Source: Anisus vortex
Taxonomy: Eukaryota > Mollusca > Gastropoda > Planorbidae
Assembly: GCA_949126835.1 (NCBI GenBank)
Contig: OX421507.1
Coordinates: forward strand, 12,025,652-12,089,651
Direction of reading: 5' to 3'
Length of the DNA: 64,000 nucleotides
Below the pieces are notes generated by a model. It searched no databases and was not told the origin of the DNA. It saw nothing but the letters and a program-made list of their open reading frames with translations. The first letter of the stretch is position 1. Every line of letters starts with the position of its first letter. Position numbers and translations under genes: made by a program. This document shows, one piece after another, positions 40,768 through 53,945 of the stretch.

Positions 40768-42000
40768 TATAATTCCTGTTATCATTATTAAGCTTATCTG
40801 TAACTAAAAATATGTTTTTCTCTTATTTAATAGCCTACATATCTTTTTTTCCTTAAGTCAATTTCTTGGACTAGCTTTGAGTATACTTTTCCTTTGTAAA
40901 AGAAAATATGAATAGCTTATAATCTAGTCCTATTGTATTTAGTGTAGCTCAGTTTTGTTCTTCTTCTTCTTCGTCATATTACTGTGAAGACCCCGTTAGG
41001 ACCGAGGAAAAAGTCCAAGATTTACCTACACATAAAATATTTAAAAAAAAACATCTCAAACAAGAATTATAAACCGATGACAGAGACAAAGATGAAAGCT
41101 GCCGCCAGTAGGGAGGACGTAACAGAAAACGACATATGAAAATAATATACAATTTTTATTCCTTTATCTGTTGTCTGATGCACCATGATGGGCTGTCGGT
41201 ATGAGAATGATGCGGGGCCTTCGGGTTTTTTTTTCTTATCTACTATATTACAAACGCTCCTTCTATAAAGAAGATTATTGCGTCCTACTCTCATCCGTTG
41301 TCCTAGTCTAGTCTTGCATCTTTATTAATGTTTTAAATGATGTTAAGTTACTGGTTTTCATGGTTTGTTCAGGCAACTTATACGATGTCCGAATGTCACT
41401 CGGAAAGAAAGAGTAGATACTTGTATGCATTTGTTCTCGCATAAGGGATAAGAAAAGTGTTTTTGTCCTTACGATTATCTGAGCATTACAACAGACTGTT
41501 ATTGGGTTGTATTTCTAAATTTGAGTTTAATGTCTTATGTATTATTAGTACTTTACTCTTTGCCCTTCTGTCAGTTACAAAGTCCATGCGTGTCCTTCAG
41601 AGTAATCTGACACTTGAGACCTCCCTGCAAAACTGAACGAAACCAATGGGGAAATTATGCTTAACAACGAAGACGTTTGAAAACTAATTGTATTAGACCC
41701 TAGACCAAATAAAGTTAACGCGTGACCAATGGCCATGTCGAGACGCGTGTGAATAACACAATATGCCGACGTGACACTATATTGGACTATACGTTCTTTG
41801 TTTATTAAATTGGTGATACAAATGATATTGGCCTAGAGAAAATCTGGACTTTAAAAAAATCAAATACAAATAAGGAATTTTCGGGTTTATCGATAAAAAC
41901 ACAAAGTAGAAATGAATGAATGAATAAATTGTGTATATAATTACGCTCTATCTAGTAGAAAAAAAAAAGAAATGCCAAGAGCAGAGCATGTGTCGGGTTG
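40768..42000. other. No recognised gene
   Basis: Unique-looking AT-rich sequence up to the G-run that forms the duplication edge. No motifs, no splice-consistent frames. Confidence 0.4.
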
Positions 42001-42012
42001 GGGGGGGGGTGA

Positions 42013-43752
42013 AACAACATTTTCCGGTTTTGAATGAGAAAAACTGACTGTTGAAGCCGATGTTTCTGAGTGACATAGCTACACATTTCAGTGATTTGAA
42101 CTTGCATTTACAAGGACCACTGGAATAAATTTGCATTGAAACTGAACATATACCTTGCTGTGAAATCAATTTCAAAACATTTACCTATAGGCCTATAGGC
42201 CTATAGGCCTATTAGGTTAAGTATTAAGATAGATAGGCCTAGTTGGGCTTTTTCAGAAGTACATCGAAGCTCTCAAAGCGGATTTTTCTAACCATTTTTT
42301 CATACCACATCAAGCCTAATTGGTTTGGTCTTACTACAACCTTCTCAGATGTAGATTTTTGTGTTTTAAGTGTTGGGATATCTGCGATTTTATTATGGAG
42401 CAAGTTGAATTTTAAACATTTAAAAAATGGGCATCCAAATGTGCCCATTTGTGGAAAAGATCTGGAAGGAAACTGATAAGGAAAAGCATCTGCTATTCTC
42501 AACTGCTATGTATTCGCTCTTCTACTTTCAGTTTTTGGTTCAACTTACACTTGTGAACAGATTTTATCGCACATGAAAGCTGTTTTAAGCAAACAAAGAG
42601 GTCACCTACACTTGACCACTCAGAAGTGACTAAATATGTATCTGACATTATACAATTAGCAAAGAGCATTCAAGACACTTAAATCAAGGCTCATTAATTG
42701 ATACAGACTGATTACATTTAAAAGAGTTTTTATGCTCATCTTATTTAAAAGCATAAATATAAGTAGGCCTAATGCTAAAATAAATTTTATTTGTATTATT
42801 AATTTAATAAAAATAAAAGGTCTATTTAATAGCAATATATTAAATCATTTCTGAAATTATTAACGTTGAAAAGATAAACTCCTTACATGGACAAACAATT
42901 AATGCAAGGAAATGTTTATTTAGGCTACAACTGCTTAACTAATTCTCTAATAATTAAACCTTGTAATGAATACCATAATGTTGGATTTACATAAAGGAAT
43001 AATAATTTTTCAGTAATATTTGTTATATTACAAAACATAACTTGTTTGGAATCACTATTGAATCAAATGTGAAAAGGGGTTTTTAATTAAAGGGAGATGA
43101 TTAACCCGTTTTATTTGTTTTAATGTTGCTATATATGTTTTCTTTTATAAAAGAATAAATAATATAATTTATAACTTACAAATGGTCAAACTGTAAAACT
43201 ATTTGAAAATTATAAAACTATTATGTGACTAAAGTATTTATATGTTTATTTTTAAACATTACATTTACTACCTAGTTTGTATAATTACTACGTAACAATT
43301 CCGCTCATTTATGGTTATCAGCTTCGGTTTAATTTGCCAAAAAAACACAATTAAGGACATCTCAGTTAAACTGGGATAAAAATATAATTATTATTAACAG
43401 GTGTAAGGTCCTCATCTTGACAACTAAATGATAATGTTTAGACTATAATTAAGATAAATGTGAAAGTTTATTAATAAAATATTGTGATTGCTATATATAC
43501 AAATAAAAAAGATGATAATCACAAACACATTAATTTTGTATTATATATAAAACTCTTTAACGATTTTCTACAAATATATCCTTTGCTTTTGGCCTTGGTC
43601 TTGTTACGGAGTTGAATTAATTGCCCTATACAAATTTATTTTTTTTAAGTTTAAAAGTATAATGGAGCAGGTTGACTTTTAGGCTGTTGGCACGCTGAAT
43701 GATTTAGAAATCCTAGTTTGGCACACTGTTAGCAAAAGGTTGCCGACCCTTG
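42013..43752 (+). mobile_element. hAT family A, 5'-truncated by the duplication breakpoint
   Basis: Matches 32392-34120. It has the right end GGTTGCCGACCCTTG and the CTCCAGGG flank (43753-43760) but no left end and no left duplication, as expected for the start of a tandem copy. The transposase relic is repeated at about 42540-42650. Confidence 0.92.
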
Positions 43753-43975
43753 CTCCAGGGCACGGTGGAAGGTGGGCGTAGGAGAGGCCGTCAGCGGATA
43801 TGCTGGATAGACAATGCACGGTATTGGACAGGGCTGCAGTTGACTCAACTATTGACGACCGCTCAGGATAGGCAAAGGTGGAGAAAGTTGACTGCCGAAG
43901 TGTCCATTCGCCCCCCCCCCCCCCCAACGATCACAACGGTCATGGGATTGATGATGATGATGATGATGATGATGA
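43753..43975 (+). pseudogene. RTE-like LINE 3' end, unit 2 copy
   Basis: Reads TVEGGRRRGRQRICWIDNAR, then YWTGLQLTQLLTTAQDRQRW with an open frame, slightly less damaged than unit 1. A C-run and a (GAT)n tail follow. Confidence 0.78.
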
Positions 43976-44613
43976 CACAGTCGACGACTAGTCAAAACAA
44001 CGACGCAAATTTTCTATTGAAACCCCAATTTATTAACAATTTAGAATATTTTAGAACATAAAAAAATGGCCATAGTTACATATATTTAAATAAATACATT
44101 GATAATTTAACAGAATGGAGTTTTGTTTATAGAAAGTAATGTGAATGTTTGCCTTTATAGACATTAACTTCTTAAGAAAGTTAATATTTTTAAAAAAACG
44201 TTAACGGTTTTGGAAAAAGTGGGTCTTCTTAAAAATAAATGTTAGGATTGGTGGTGCCACTCCCTTTTGGCTGCGCATAATAATATGATCTTTTGTCTAT
44301 TTCGAATTGCGACATGTCTGTCCATACATTGAGCAGAATCAAAACATCGAGTTTTCACGTAAAGTATCGTAAAGCATCTAATACACTAGATAATCAAGGA
44401 CCACTGGTATCAATTTGCATTGAAACTGTATTAAAAATAATAATTAATAAATAATGTATTAAATTATCAATATAGTCAAAGGTAAAAATTGATTAATTCA
44501 ATATTTCTATGAAATTAATAAATGTTGTGGTTTATTAATGAAATAAAAATTAGTAAATTTAAAGAATCCGTAAAATTTTTAGTTGTCAACGAAATAGGGT
44601 GTTGTTTACTTAC

Positions 44614-44620
44614 CTCTCTG

Positions 44621-44657
<37 letters not shown>

Positions 44658-44775
44658 CTCTCTCTGTCTCGATCTGTCTTTCTCTGTCTATCTCTGGATG
44701 TATATCTTTATCTCTATTTTCGCTCTGTCTCTCTCACACTCTCTCTCTCTCTCTTTCTGTCTCTCAAAGTCTTTC
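44614..44775. repeat. (CT)n microsatellite, unit 2 copy
   Basis: Counterpart of 34970-35182, about 50 bp shorter. Confidence 0.95.
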
Positions 44776-45238
44776 TCTCTGATTAACTCTATATCAAGAG
44801 TCAGCAACCTACGACACGCGTTCTATACTTGGCACGCAAAGCGATTTTCAGTAACACGCGGAAGATCCCCAAAATGACAAATCTCCGCTTTTTGTATCCC
44901 TACCAACAACTCTTTTTTTTACGCTTGTTATTATTTCCTCTCCAGCATTATTTGTGATTTATCTCTCAACACTTTTAAAATCCTTGGGATCAATTTGGTC
45001 CGACGGGATTACTGGAAATTGACTCCAGGTTTTGGTTGTTCCATGTGGAAGCCAGCAAAATATTCCGAGTCAACCCACTTTCCCATAATCCCATCGAGCT
45101 TAAACTTAGAAGCCGGCTGATGATATTCCAGCGGGTCAGCTTATACTGGTCTGTCAACTTGAAGACTCTCGGTTCTAACCATGCCGCCCGTCGAATCCCC
45201 GCCACTCCGCAAGAGTTTTTTTAATTGATGAATGTTGT

Positions 45239-45660
45239 CGAATAATCTAGTAGAAATTCTGACAAGGGCCAACGTGTGTGGCAACATCTGAAACGGCCCA
45301 AACGAGCCAACCCGTGGTAGAAACCGTAGAAGGGAATCTTTTACGATAGCCCAGTTCCGTACTGGGTATTGTCCGATAGGGGCCTACTTTAGCAGGCTAA
45401 GGCCTCAAGAGGATTCGCGGTGTAGAAACTGCAGGGAGGCGGAAGAGACGGTCGATCACGTGCCTGCAGAGTGCCCCGCCTTGCAGAAGTCTTAGAGTGG
45501 ATGGGGACGGCTAACCATTTGCGCCGACCCTATATGGACGTGTGTCACAGTTGCGTGATACAGCGAAGTTCGTTCTCCGAGCCCTAAGAACGTAATCTCA
45601 GCTCGCATTCTCGTTAAGAAGTGGAGTTCAAGTCTCTTCTGACTAGAAGGAAAATCTGTA
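45239..45660 (+). pseudogene. LINE ORF2 C-terminal fragment, unit 2 copy
   Basis: Counterpart of 35640-36060. One difference changes DHQPAEC to DHVPAEC, the form expected for a conserved H-V-L-x-x-C zinc cluster, so unit 2 is closer to the ancestral state at this site. Confidence 0.7.
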
Positions 45661-45833
45661 AACTTTGAAGACATAGACTCATTGCTGGTGACCGTACGTT
45701 TAATCCATTTTTTTAGTCCCACACCCAACACAAAATAGTTTCTCCTGTTTATCAAGGGAAAAATCAAGGTAAAATTTGTGGGCTATATTAAAAGTTTAAA
45801 CCGAAAAAACAATGATTCAAATAAAGGAAAAGT

Positions 45834-46075
45834 AGTAAAATAGCCCGTCTGACCAATTTGATCCATAGGGCCGGTGAAGCCGCGTTCACCAGTTCCTATG
45901 GCCACGGCATAATAAGTGATTGTGTGGCCAGCACTATGCACAGCCGCCTTTACTTTACCCCAATTAAGGTCAGGTAGGCTACCCATCAGAGCTGGGTAGA
46001 CTCAGAGACACCCTCCAGACCCGGTAGAAAATCCTAGCCTGCACCAGGATTCAAACCCAGGACCTATTGGTCCCA
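45834..46075 (-). mobile_element. SINE family 1, unit 2 copy
   Basis: Counterpart of 36235-36475, no differences noticed. Confidence 0.8.
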
Positions 46076-46152
46076 TAGAAAGGAACTATACGAAATAATT
46101 TGTGTTTAGGGTTTTCTCATATACTCTCTGTAATGTTTTAATAACATCCTAC

Positions 46153-46210
46153 CTCTCTCTCTCACACACACACACACTCTCTCTCTCTCTCTTTCTCTCT
46201 CTCACACACA

Positions 46211-46243
<33 letters not shown>

Positions 46244-46248
46244 ACACA

Positions 46249-46295
<47 letters not shown>

Positions 46296-46302
46296 ACACA
46301 CA

Positions 46303-46341
<39 letters not shown>

Positions 46342-46346
46342 ACACA

Positions 46347-46391
<45 letters not shown>

Positions 46392-46398
46392 ACACACA

Positions 46399-46437
<39 letters not shown>

Positions 46438-46444
46438 ACACACA

Positions 46445-46479
<35 letters not shown>

Positions 46480-46512
46480 ACACACACTCTCTCTCTCTCT
46501 CTCTCTCTCTTT
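46153..46512. repeat. CT/CA array, unit 2 copy
   Basis: Counterpart of 36554-36930 with a different distribution of CT-run lengths. Confidence 0.93.
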
Positions 46513-46853
46513 CCCAATTTTTGTTTTCCAACCCTTTTCTATAGAATGAATAATATGCCACATTATTAAAGAAGTAAACAGCTATTTTGAGCCCCTCTAT
46601 TCATAAAGCGACGACCCAATGCAGTTGGTTTTTTGTAGTGTTTTGTGGGCGTGAGTGGGTGTTATAAAAGGTGTTTTTCAAAGCACTGCATGTTTTCTTT
46701 TAAAAGTTATGCTTTCTGCAGACAGTCATAGCCTAATGCCTTACTTAAGATTCTGTCAACTGCGTCGTAATTTCAAATTTCAGAATACCTTTTGCCAGCT
46801 CTGACAATATTTTTCCTGATATCTTATGCAAGCAACAATATCTAGATCTAGAT

Positions 46854-48043
46854 CATAGGTTCTCAACCTTTTTTTGCTCATCGCCCCCTTTTACAAATTT
46901 TTTCCGCTCACCGCCCCCCCCCCAACTTTCTTTTAACCCCCCTTCCCCCTTCCGCCCATCTGGACTATAGTTTCCGCAATTTTTTTAGCCGACTAGACTT
47001 TTTGTGTGATTAATTATCTTTAAAAAAATTGAATAGGAAACATTGTAAGAATTAATAAATAAAACAATTGCCTTAACAAAAGGTTGAAATAAATCAATAT
47101 TAATGCGAATCGTTTGCCTATTTTCGTTTCAATTTTGATTGCAAAAGCCTTAGGTCTAATAATCTTTACTATTTGTTATATTACAAAACAGAACTTGTTC
47201 GGCATCATTATTGAATCAAATGTGGAAACATTTTTTAGTTAATAGGAGATAATTAGCCCGTTTTATTTGAGCTAATATTTCTTATTTTTTTCTTTTATAA
47301 AAAATAAATGGCTTACAATTTATAACTTTAAAATGATCGAACTGTAAAACGTATTTGAAAATTATATAAATATTATATGACTAAAGAATTCATGTTTATT
47401 TTCAAGCATTACAATAACTACCCAGTTTGTATGCTTTCTACTTACCTATACCGCTTAACAATATTGTCGTTATGGTTAAACAGTCTTTGGTCGTTTAAAA
47501 CACATTAAGGACATTTCGGTAATAGTGAGATCAAAATATCATTAATATTAGCATATGTTAGGCGACAGTGATCAGTCAGCCGGGATCAGCGGTTAGTTCA
47601 CCGGACTGTCAACCAAAAACCAACTGACACGTCGCGGGTTCTATCCCGGCCACCGGCGGATCCCTGTCGCCCTGCATGAGTTTTGGGCCTGTAAACATAT
47701 TTGCGCCAGCAGGCAGCGGTGTGTTTACAGAGCGCACTGAGCATGCTAAAATAGCATGGATAGAAGCGCTATATAAATAACCAATTTTTGACAATCCTGT
47801 GAACCAACTACAGGACCAGCCGGTCGCACACTAAATTCACCTAAATTGACCCCTAACTTCATCGAAAAGTCACTGCGATTCCTATTTCTTTTTAATATAT
47901 AATAATATGCAGGTGTTAAAATATATCAGGTACGTTTGTACCGCCCACTTGCCCTTCACCGCCCCCCAATCGCCCTCGGGAATGTCAGCGCCCCCCTAAA
48001 GCTTCTCACCGCCCCCCGGGGGGGGGGGCGTTGAGAACCTATG
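46854..48043. mobile_element. hAT family B, unit 2 copy
   Basis: Inverted ends and ATCTAGAT flanks (46846-46853, 48044-48051) as in 37269-38460. SINE family 2 lies inside at about 47577-47790. Confidence 0.94.
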
Positions 48044-49410
48044 ATCTAGATCTAATGTTTCAGATGCAGTTGTTGTTTTTTTATAATTCTGACTTTGTTA
48101 TCCTGTTTATTTACCCCCCCCCCCCCCTACTCCTTAACCTTGACACACACCTTCTTCCCCCGCCACCCACACGCGGCCTGCTTTGAAATACGAGGAAAAG
48201 TAAATGGCAAATTTAAATTATTTTCTCTCTTCCTCCCTCTTTGTTTTCATTGACAATCAGCACCAGACAAGATCAGCTGGGCCAGCTGCGAAGATTACTC
48301 GTGTGTTTATGTGTGTGCGTGTGTGTGTGTCGGTCTGTTGTTTATGTACTTAGTTTCAGGTGTGAGGGAGGCACTCTTTTTTTCTTACCTTGTTTCCCCC
48401 CTCATTTACATGCATGTCTTCTTTCCTTCCTTATTAAACGTCTCAGCCGAGGAGTGCGCAGATTACCTTGAGGCTGTCCCAAGAAATTGTGTTCTCGTGC
48501 GGATCACTTAAAGTTGTAGGTATAACACGAGGACGGAGACGAGGTTAGAGCTAAAGTTTTTTTTATACACTTTGTTTTTCATAATGTATGTCTATAACCG
48601 ATATCGGCCCAACGTTCTGCCAATATTTAAATCATCGCCGATTGTGGGCTCAATATTGGGCCAAGCCGCCAATGTAAAAAAATAATGCGTGATCTGTGTG
48701 TGTGTGTCATTTTAGTTCCTTTTCTTTTCTTGTCTTTTTATTTTGCTATGAGTCATTTAATTTTTTGTATCTGGTTTGCATAAGTATAATCGATTTTGGT
48801 TATGCTTCTTTTAAATGTCGTTTATATAGACGCCCTTTATTGTTAATTGTAGGCTACAGATTTTAGCACATTTTATTTAAATATTCAACGTTCATTCGTC
48901 TGGTTAAATTGTTTCGTTTCTTAACGTCAAGTTTTCTTGTTCTTCTAAATGTTTTTAAAATTTAAAATCCAGTCAAGTTTCTTGATTATTAGCCTAGTCT
49001 CAGTCCTCGAGCCTTTATGGTCTCCTATTGCCACTGCAGTCGTCGAATTTTATTCTACTATTACCACAACTGTTGTATAGATTTCCTACTCGGGTGGCTT
49101 GATGACCGTTGAACAATTAATTGTAAAAATAATTCAAAATCAAACTGATTTATTCCATTCTTTAAATAATCGTAAGTTCATAAATGATAAGCTTATCAAT
49201 AAGACGACATAATATTTGGTGTTCTATATAACTATACAAAATATATTTATCATGTAATGCATAACAGATTTACATATAATGGCCCTTTTCTAACTTGTTC
49301 TTAGACTATATAGGTCTAGTATATAGAATCTTTTACTAGTTTATGACTTTTGATCAAATTTGATCCTAGCCAGAGTAAAACATCGAACAGAAGTCCATTT
49401 AAAGGGTTTG

Positions 49411-49630
<220 letters not shown>

Positions 49631-50221
49631 ATAAAATATAGATACATAGACAATGAGATAGGTTAAAAAGACAGATATAAAAGATAGCAAGATCGATAGA
49701 CAGATAAATGGAAACATCTTGATAGAGATAGAGAGATAGACAGATAGACAGATAGATAAATGGAAACATCTTGATAATGCGTCAGAAAATTGTCTGTAAA
49801 CGACACTAAATTGTTATGTTAACTAAGATTTACTTGGAGAGAGAGAGAGACAGAGAGAGACAGAGAAAGAGAGAGACAGAGAGAGAAACAGAGTGACAGA
49901 GTAAGAGAGAGAATGAGACAGAAAGACGGACACAAGGAAAGACTACAAATAAAGCGTTCCCGTTTGTTTGAGACGAACAAAGTCTACTGACCTTTCTCTA
50001 AGGGTTTCATGTGTTACCGTCAAGTGGGGCACAAACTACATGACAGTTTACTTAAAAGGGAAGGTGTGGAGGGGGGGGGAATCAGTAGGTATGTTTCAAT
50101 CCATGTCATTTGTCATGCAGGACAAAAAAAACAATGTCGTTGGTAGCGAGGTGGGGTAAAAAAAAGGAAAAACATAACAGTCCTATTGCTAGTAAATAGA
50201 AAAGCATTGTGTTGTGTAGCA

Positions 50222-50403
50222 CAGGGGTCGGCAACCTACCTGGCACGCATAGCGATTTTCAATGGCACGCCCAAGACCCATAAAAAGCCAATGCAAGTCT
50301 TTTCTACAAGATAAGAACAAGGTGACTTTTAGGTCTGTTGGCACGCTGAATGGATTGAAAACCCTTTTTTGGCACACTATTACAAAAAGGCTGCCGACCC
50401 CCG
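50222..50403. mobile_element. Family A MITE, unit 2 copy
   Basis: Counterpart of 40578-40759 with the same GTGTAGCA flanks (50214-50221 and 50404-50411). Confidence 0.93.
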
Positions 50404-51213
50404 GTGTAGCATATAATTCCTGTTATCATTATTAAGCTTATCTGTAACTAAAAATATGTTTTTCTCTTATTTAATAGCCTACATATCTTTTTTTCCTTAA
50501 GTCAATTTCTTGGACTAGCTTTGAGTATACTTTTCCTTTGTAAAAGAAAATATGAATAGCTTATAATCTAGTCCTATTGTATTTAGTGTAGCTCAGTTTT
50601 GTTCTTCTTCTTCTTCGTCATATTACTGTGAAGACCCCGTTAGGACCGAGGAAAAAGTCCAAGATTTACCTACACATAAAATATTTTAAAAAAACATCTC
50701 AAACAAGAATTATAAACCGATGACAGAGACAAAGATGAAAGCTGCCGCCAGTAGGGAGGACGTAACAGAAAACGACATATGAAAATAATATACAATTTTT
50801 ATTCCTTTATCTGTTGTCTGATGCACCATGATGGGCTGTCGGTATGAGAATGATGCGGGGCCTTCGGGTTTTTTTTTCTTATCTACTATATTACAAACGC
50901 TCCTTCTATAAAGAAGATTATTGCGTCCTACTCTCATCCGTTGTCCTAGTCTAGTCTTGCATCTTTATTAATGTTTTAAATGATGTTAAGTTACTGGTTT
51001 TCATGGTTTGTTCAGGCAACTTATACGATGTCCGAATGTCACTCGGAAAGAAAGAGTAGATACTTGTATGCATTTGTTCTCGCATAAGGGATAAGAAAAG
51101 TGTTTTTGTCCTTACGATTATCTGAGCATTACAACAGACTGTTAGTGGGTTGTATTTCTAAATTTGAGTTTAATGTCTTATGTATTATTAGTACTTTACT
51201 CTTTGCCCTTCTG

Positions 51214-51471
51214 ACAGGGGTCGGCAACCTACGGCACGCGTGACAGACTTGGCACACAGAGCCCTTTTCATTGGCACGCGGACGACCCTTAAAAAAAGAA
51301 GCTATTCAACTCTTTTCTACGGGAAATTGAGTTTTAGAGCAGGAAACATTTTAGGCTTTTGGCACGCGGAATGAATTAGAAATCCTACTTTGGCACACTA
51401 TTATCAAAAGGTTGCCGATCGCTTCTCTGGTGTTTCTAGTTTTAGTGATTTGGCTATAGGTGTTACTCCTG
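51214..51471. mobile_element. Family A MITE present only in unit 2
   Basis: Unit 1 reads CCCTTCTGTCAGTTAC at about 41565-41580. Unit 2 reads CCCTTCTG, then about 258 extra bases, then TCAGTTAC. The extra block starts ACAGGGGTCGGCAACCTACG and contains GGTTGCCGATCGC near 51411, so most of it is a family A MITE. It then carries about 45 further bases (GTTTCTAGTTTTAGTGATTT and so on) before the shared sequence resumes. No clean 8-bp duplication is seen, so insertion with extra sequence or deletion in unit 1 are both possible. Confidence 0.8.
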
Positions 51472-51924
51472 TCAGTTACAAAGTCCATGCGTGTCCTTCA
51501 GAGTAATCTGACACTTGAGACCTCCCTGCATAACTGAACGAAACCAATGGGGAAATTATGCTAAACAACGAAGACGTTTGAAAACTAATTGTATTAGACC
51601 CGAGACCAAATAAAGTTAACGCGTGACCAATGGCCATGTCGAGACGCGTGTGAATAACACAATATGCCGACGTGACACTATATTGGACTACACGTTCTTT
51701 GTTTATTAAATTGGTGATACAAATGATACCGGCCTAGAGAAAATCTGGACTTTAAAAAAATCAAATACAAATAGGCCTAAGGAATTTTCGGGTTTATCGA
51801 CAAAAACACAAAGTAGAAATGAATGAATGAATAAATTGTGTATATAATTACGCTCTATCTAGTAGAAAAAAAAAAAGAAATGCCAAGAGCAGAGCATGCG
51901 TCGGGTTGGGGGGGGGGGGTGAAA

Positions 51925-52585
51925 TTTGGGTCTAGGTGTCGCCTATGGAATTAGATTCTCTTTATGATAAAAATTTTGGCGGGAGTTTGAATGGTACGGA
52001 AGGGACCACAGGACGATGACCGTGGAAAATCAATTACGTTTTTTTCTTTTCTTTTCCCCCAAAACAATACAAATCGGCGAATTGTTTGTGTGTAGCCTAT
52101 ATTTTATGAAAGGTGAGATATTGTGGTAGCCTACTACCACTTACTTAAAGTCTAAGTCAGTCTATGAGACCGGAAATGTACGGGGGTTGGGGCGAGATAT
52201 TTTTAGTCAAGAAGATTACCCCCCCCCCCCCACCCCACACCCTCCTTCCTTTACCGAACTGAAATAAGAGATTTACGGAGTATTTTCTAAAACAACCAGA
52301 GAGTCGATTAAAGATCCGATCTAGTCGCCAGCGGAAATGAAGAGTGTGACGTGGGAAAGGGGCGGGGTGGAGTGGCGGTGGTAAATTTATTACGTGAACG
52401 AGTTTAACCAGGACCTGCGTGAATACTAAAGATTGTCTTTGTTGGGATTATAATCTGGAACTCTTAATGGGAGGTCTTTAGGTCTTTTCTCCGCCTATAG
52501 ACTTAAAGTGAACTTTAACAGTTATAGTACAACACGTAACGGCTTAAACTTCCAGTCTTTTATACCTGCATTACAAAGCGCATGT
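51925..52585. other. Unique sequence right of the duplication
   Basis: A C-run is at 52218-52231 and a GGGGCGGGGTGGAGTGG patch at about 52360. No gene recognised. Confidence 0.4.
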
Positions 52586-52589
52586 GTAC

Positions 52590-52805
52590 TTTATATTCAT
52601 ATGCATCGGCTGTCCTACATCCTACATCCTACATATCCCGTAGTCTGTTGGACCGTTGGGGCGCCACAGATGACATGTAAACCAGCCTCCTCCATTCCTC
52701 CCGTCTCTCAGCCGTTCTCATTGCCTCGCTCAGTTTTGTACCGGTCCATTCCCTGATATTATCTTCCCAACGTTTCTTTTGTACATCGGCTATACCATTG
52801 GCAAA
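52590..52805 (-). pseudogene. RTE-like LINE ORF2 C-terminal fragment
   Basis: The minus strand reads RWEDNIREWTGTKLSEAMRT, then AERREEWRRLVYMSS, then SNRLRD and a stop. RWEDNI.EWTG...... is the hallmark end of RTE/BovB-related ORF2. It closes with a short ATGTAGG-type tandem repeat (52612-52634 on the + strand), the element's 3' tail. It is severely 5'-truncated. Confidence 0.8.
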
Positions 52806-53497
52806 CTGTTAAAATCCTATTGTCTTTACTTAACTTAACATTTTCTCACTTTATTTATCAAAACATATTGTTTTAACAATTACCGCCTTATGTAGCAGTG
52901 GATCCCCCTTAGATTTCAAACAAACGAAGAAACTCAAGCTGTTGCACATTACACAGATCCTAAATAGCCACACGGAAACTAGTGTCTCGTGTTGTCAATT
53001 TAATCCACTCGCCATCCTTCCTCGTTACACAACCTGCGCAAAAACATTGCAACGCCATTGACAATGCTTACTTACATGTAACACGTTTGCACATAAATCA
53101 CTATTAAACTTCAAAACCCCGTGTGTTCCTGAGACATATCGCAATATACTATCTACCTCTGAAGATTATGAAAACGACATTCTATCTTTTTTTGAAAATA
53201 TTTTTTTTTGCTTAAAACACTACCCCCACCCCCACTCCCCTCTAGTTGCAAGTTGCAATGGAAAGTGGGGCAGGGTGGTGCCCCTCCCAGTGCGTGCGAT
53301 AGCTCGGGGCGCCTTGTGACCTGAATCTGAAATCGGTCACCAATAGGTAGCATACACGTTTTGAAAAAATGCATTATTTAATCTTTGTGTTACATCGAAA
53401 CAATCATAAGCCTCGGGTATTGAGCTGCCAGGTGCCCGGTGTTTTACCGGGGCAGTCCGGTATTTCAGCAAACTGTCCGGGATAAAGTAGGATAATC
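52806..53497. other. No recognised gene
   Basis: AT-rich. A CCCCCACCCCCACTCCCC patch is at 53223. Nothing coding. Confidence 0.4.
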
Positions 53498-53673
53498 CAG
53501 GGGTCGGCTACCTAACGAAACGCGTGCTCTCCTGGCACGCAAAGCGATTTTTAATAGCCAGCGGAAGACAATTTATGTCTCTTGCACGAGAAAATAGTAT
53601 GTTGACACGCTGAATGAATAAGAAATAGGCCTACTTCTTTGGCACACTTTTATTTAAAGGTTGCCGACCCCTG
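53498..53673. mobile_element. Family A MITE, 176 bp
   Basis: CAGGGGTCGGCTACCT and GGTTGCCGACCCCTG ends. The flanks GGATAATC and GGATGAAC agree at six of eight positions, an aged duplication. It shares GGCACGCAAAGCGATTTT with its relatives. Confidence 0.88.
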
Positions 53674-53945
53674 GGATGAACAATAAACAAATACAGGACA
53701 TGTATGAAAATATAGATCTATGCATAATCATTTTTTTTTTGAATTGATATGATACCAGGAAGGGGTTATGTTATGTTTTTGAGCGGTCTGGGTATTTTCT
53801 GAAAAGGTATCTGGCAAACATTAGTTGTACAAGGACTGTATGTTGACTGACACTAATGTTTGATGGAAAGAAGCGTATTTATTTTCCTGACTCTACTTCA
53901 TGCATGCCGATATGAAGTTATGAAGAAAGAATGAATACAGGTAAG

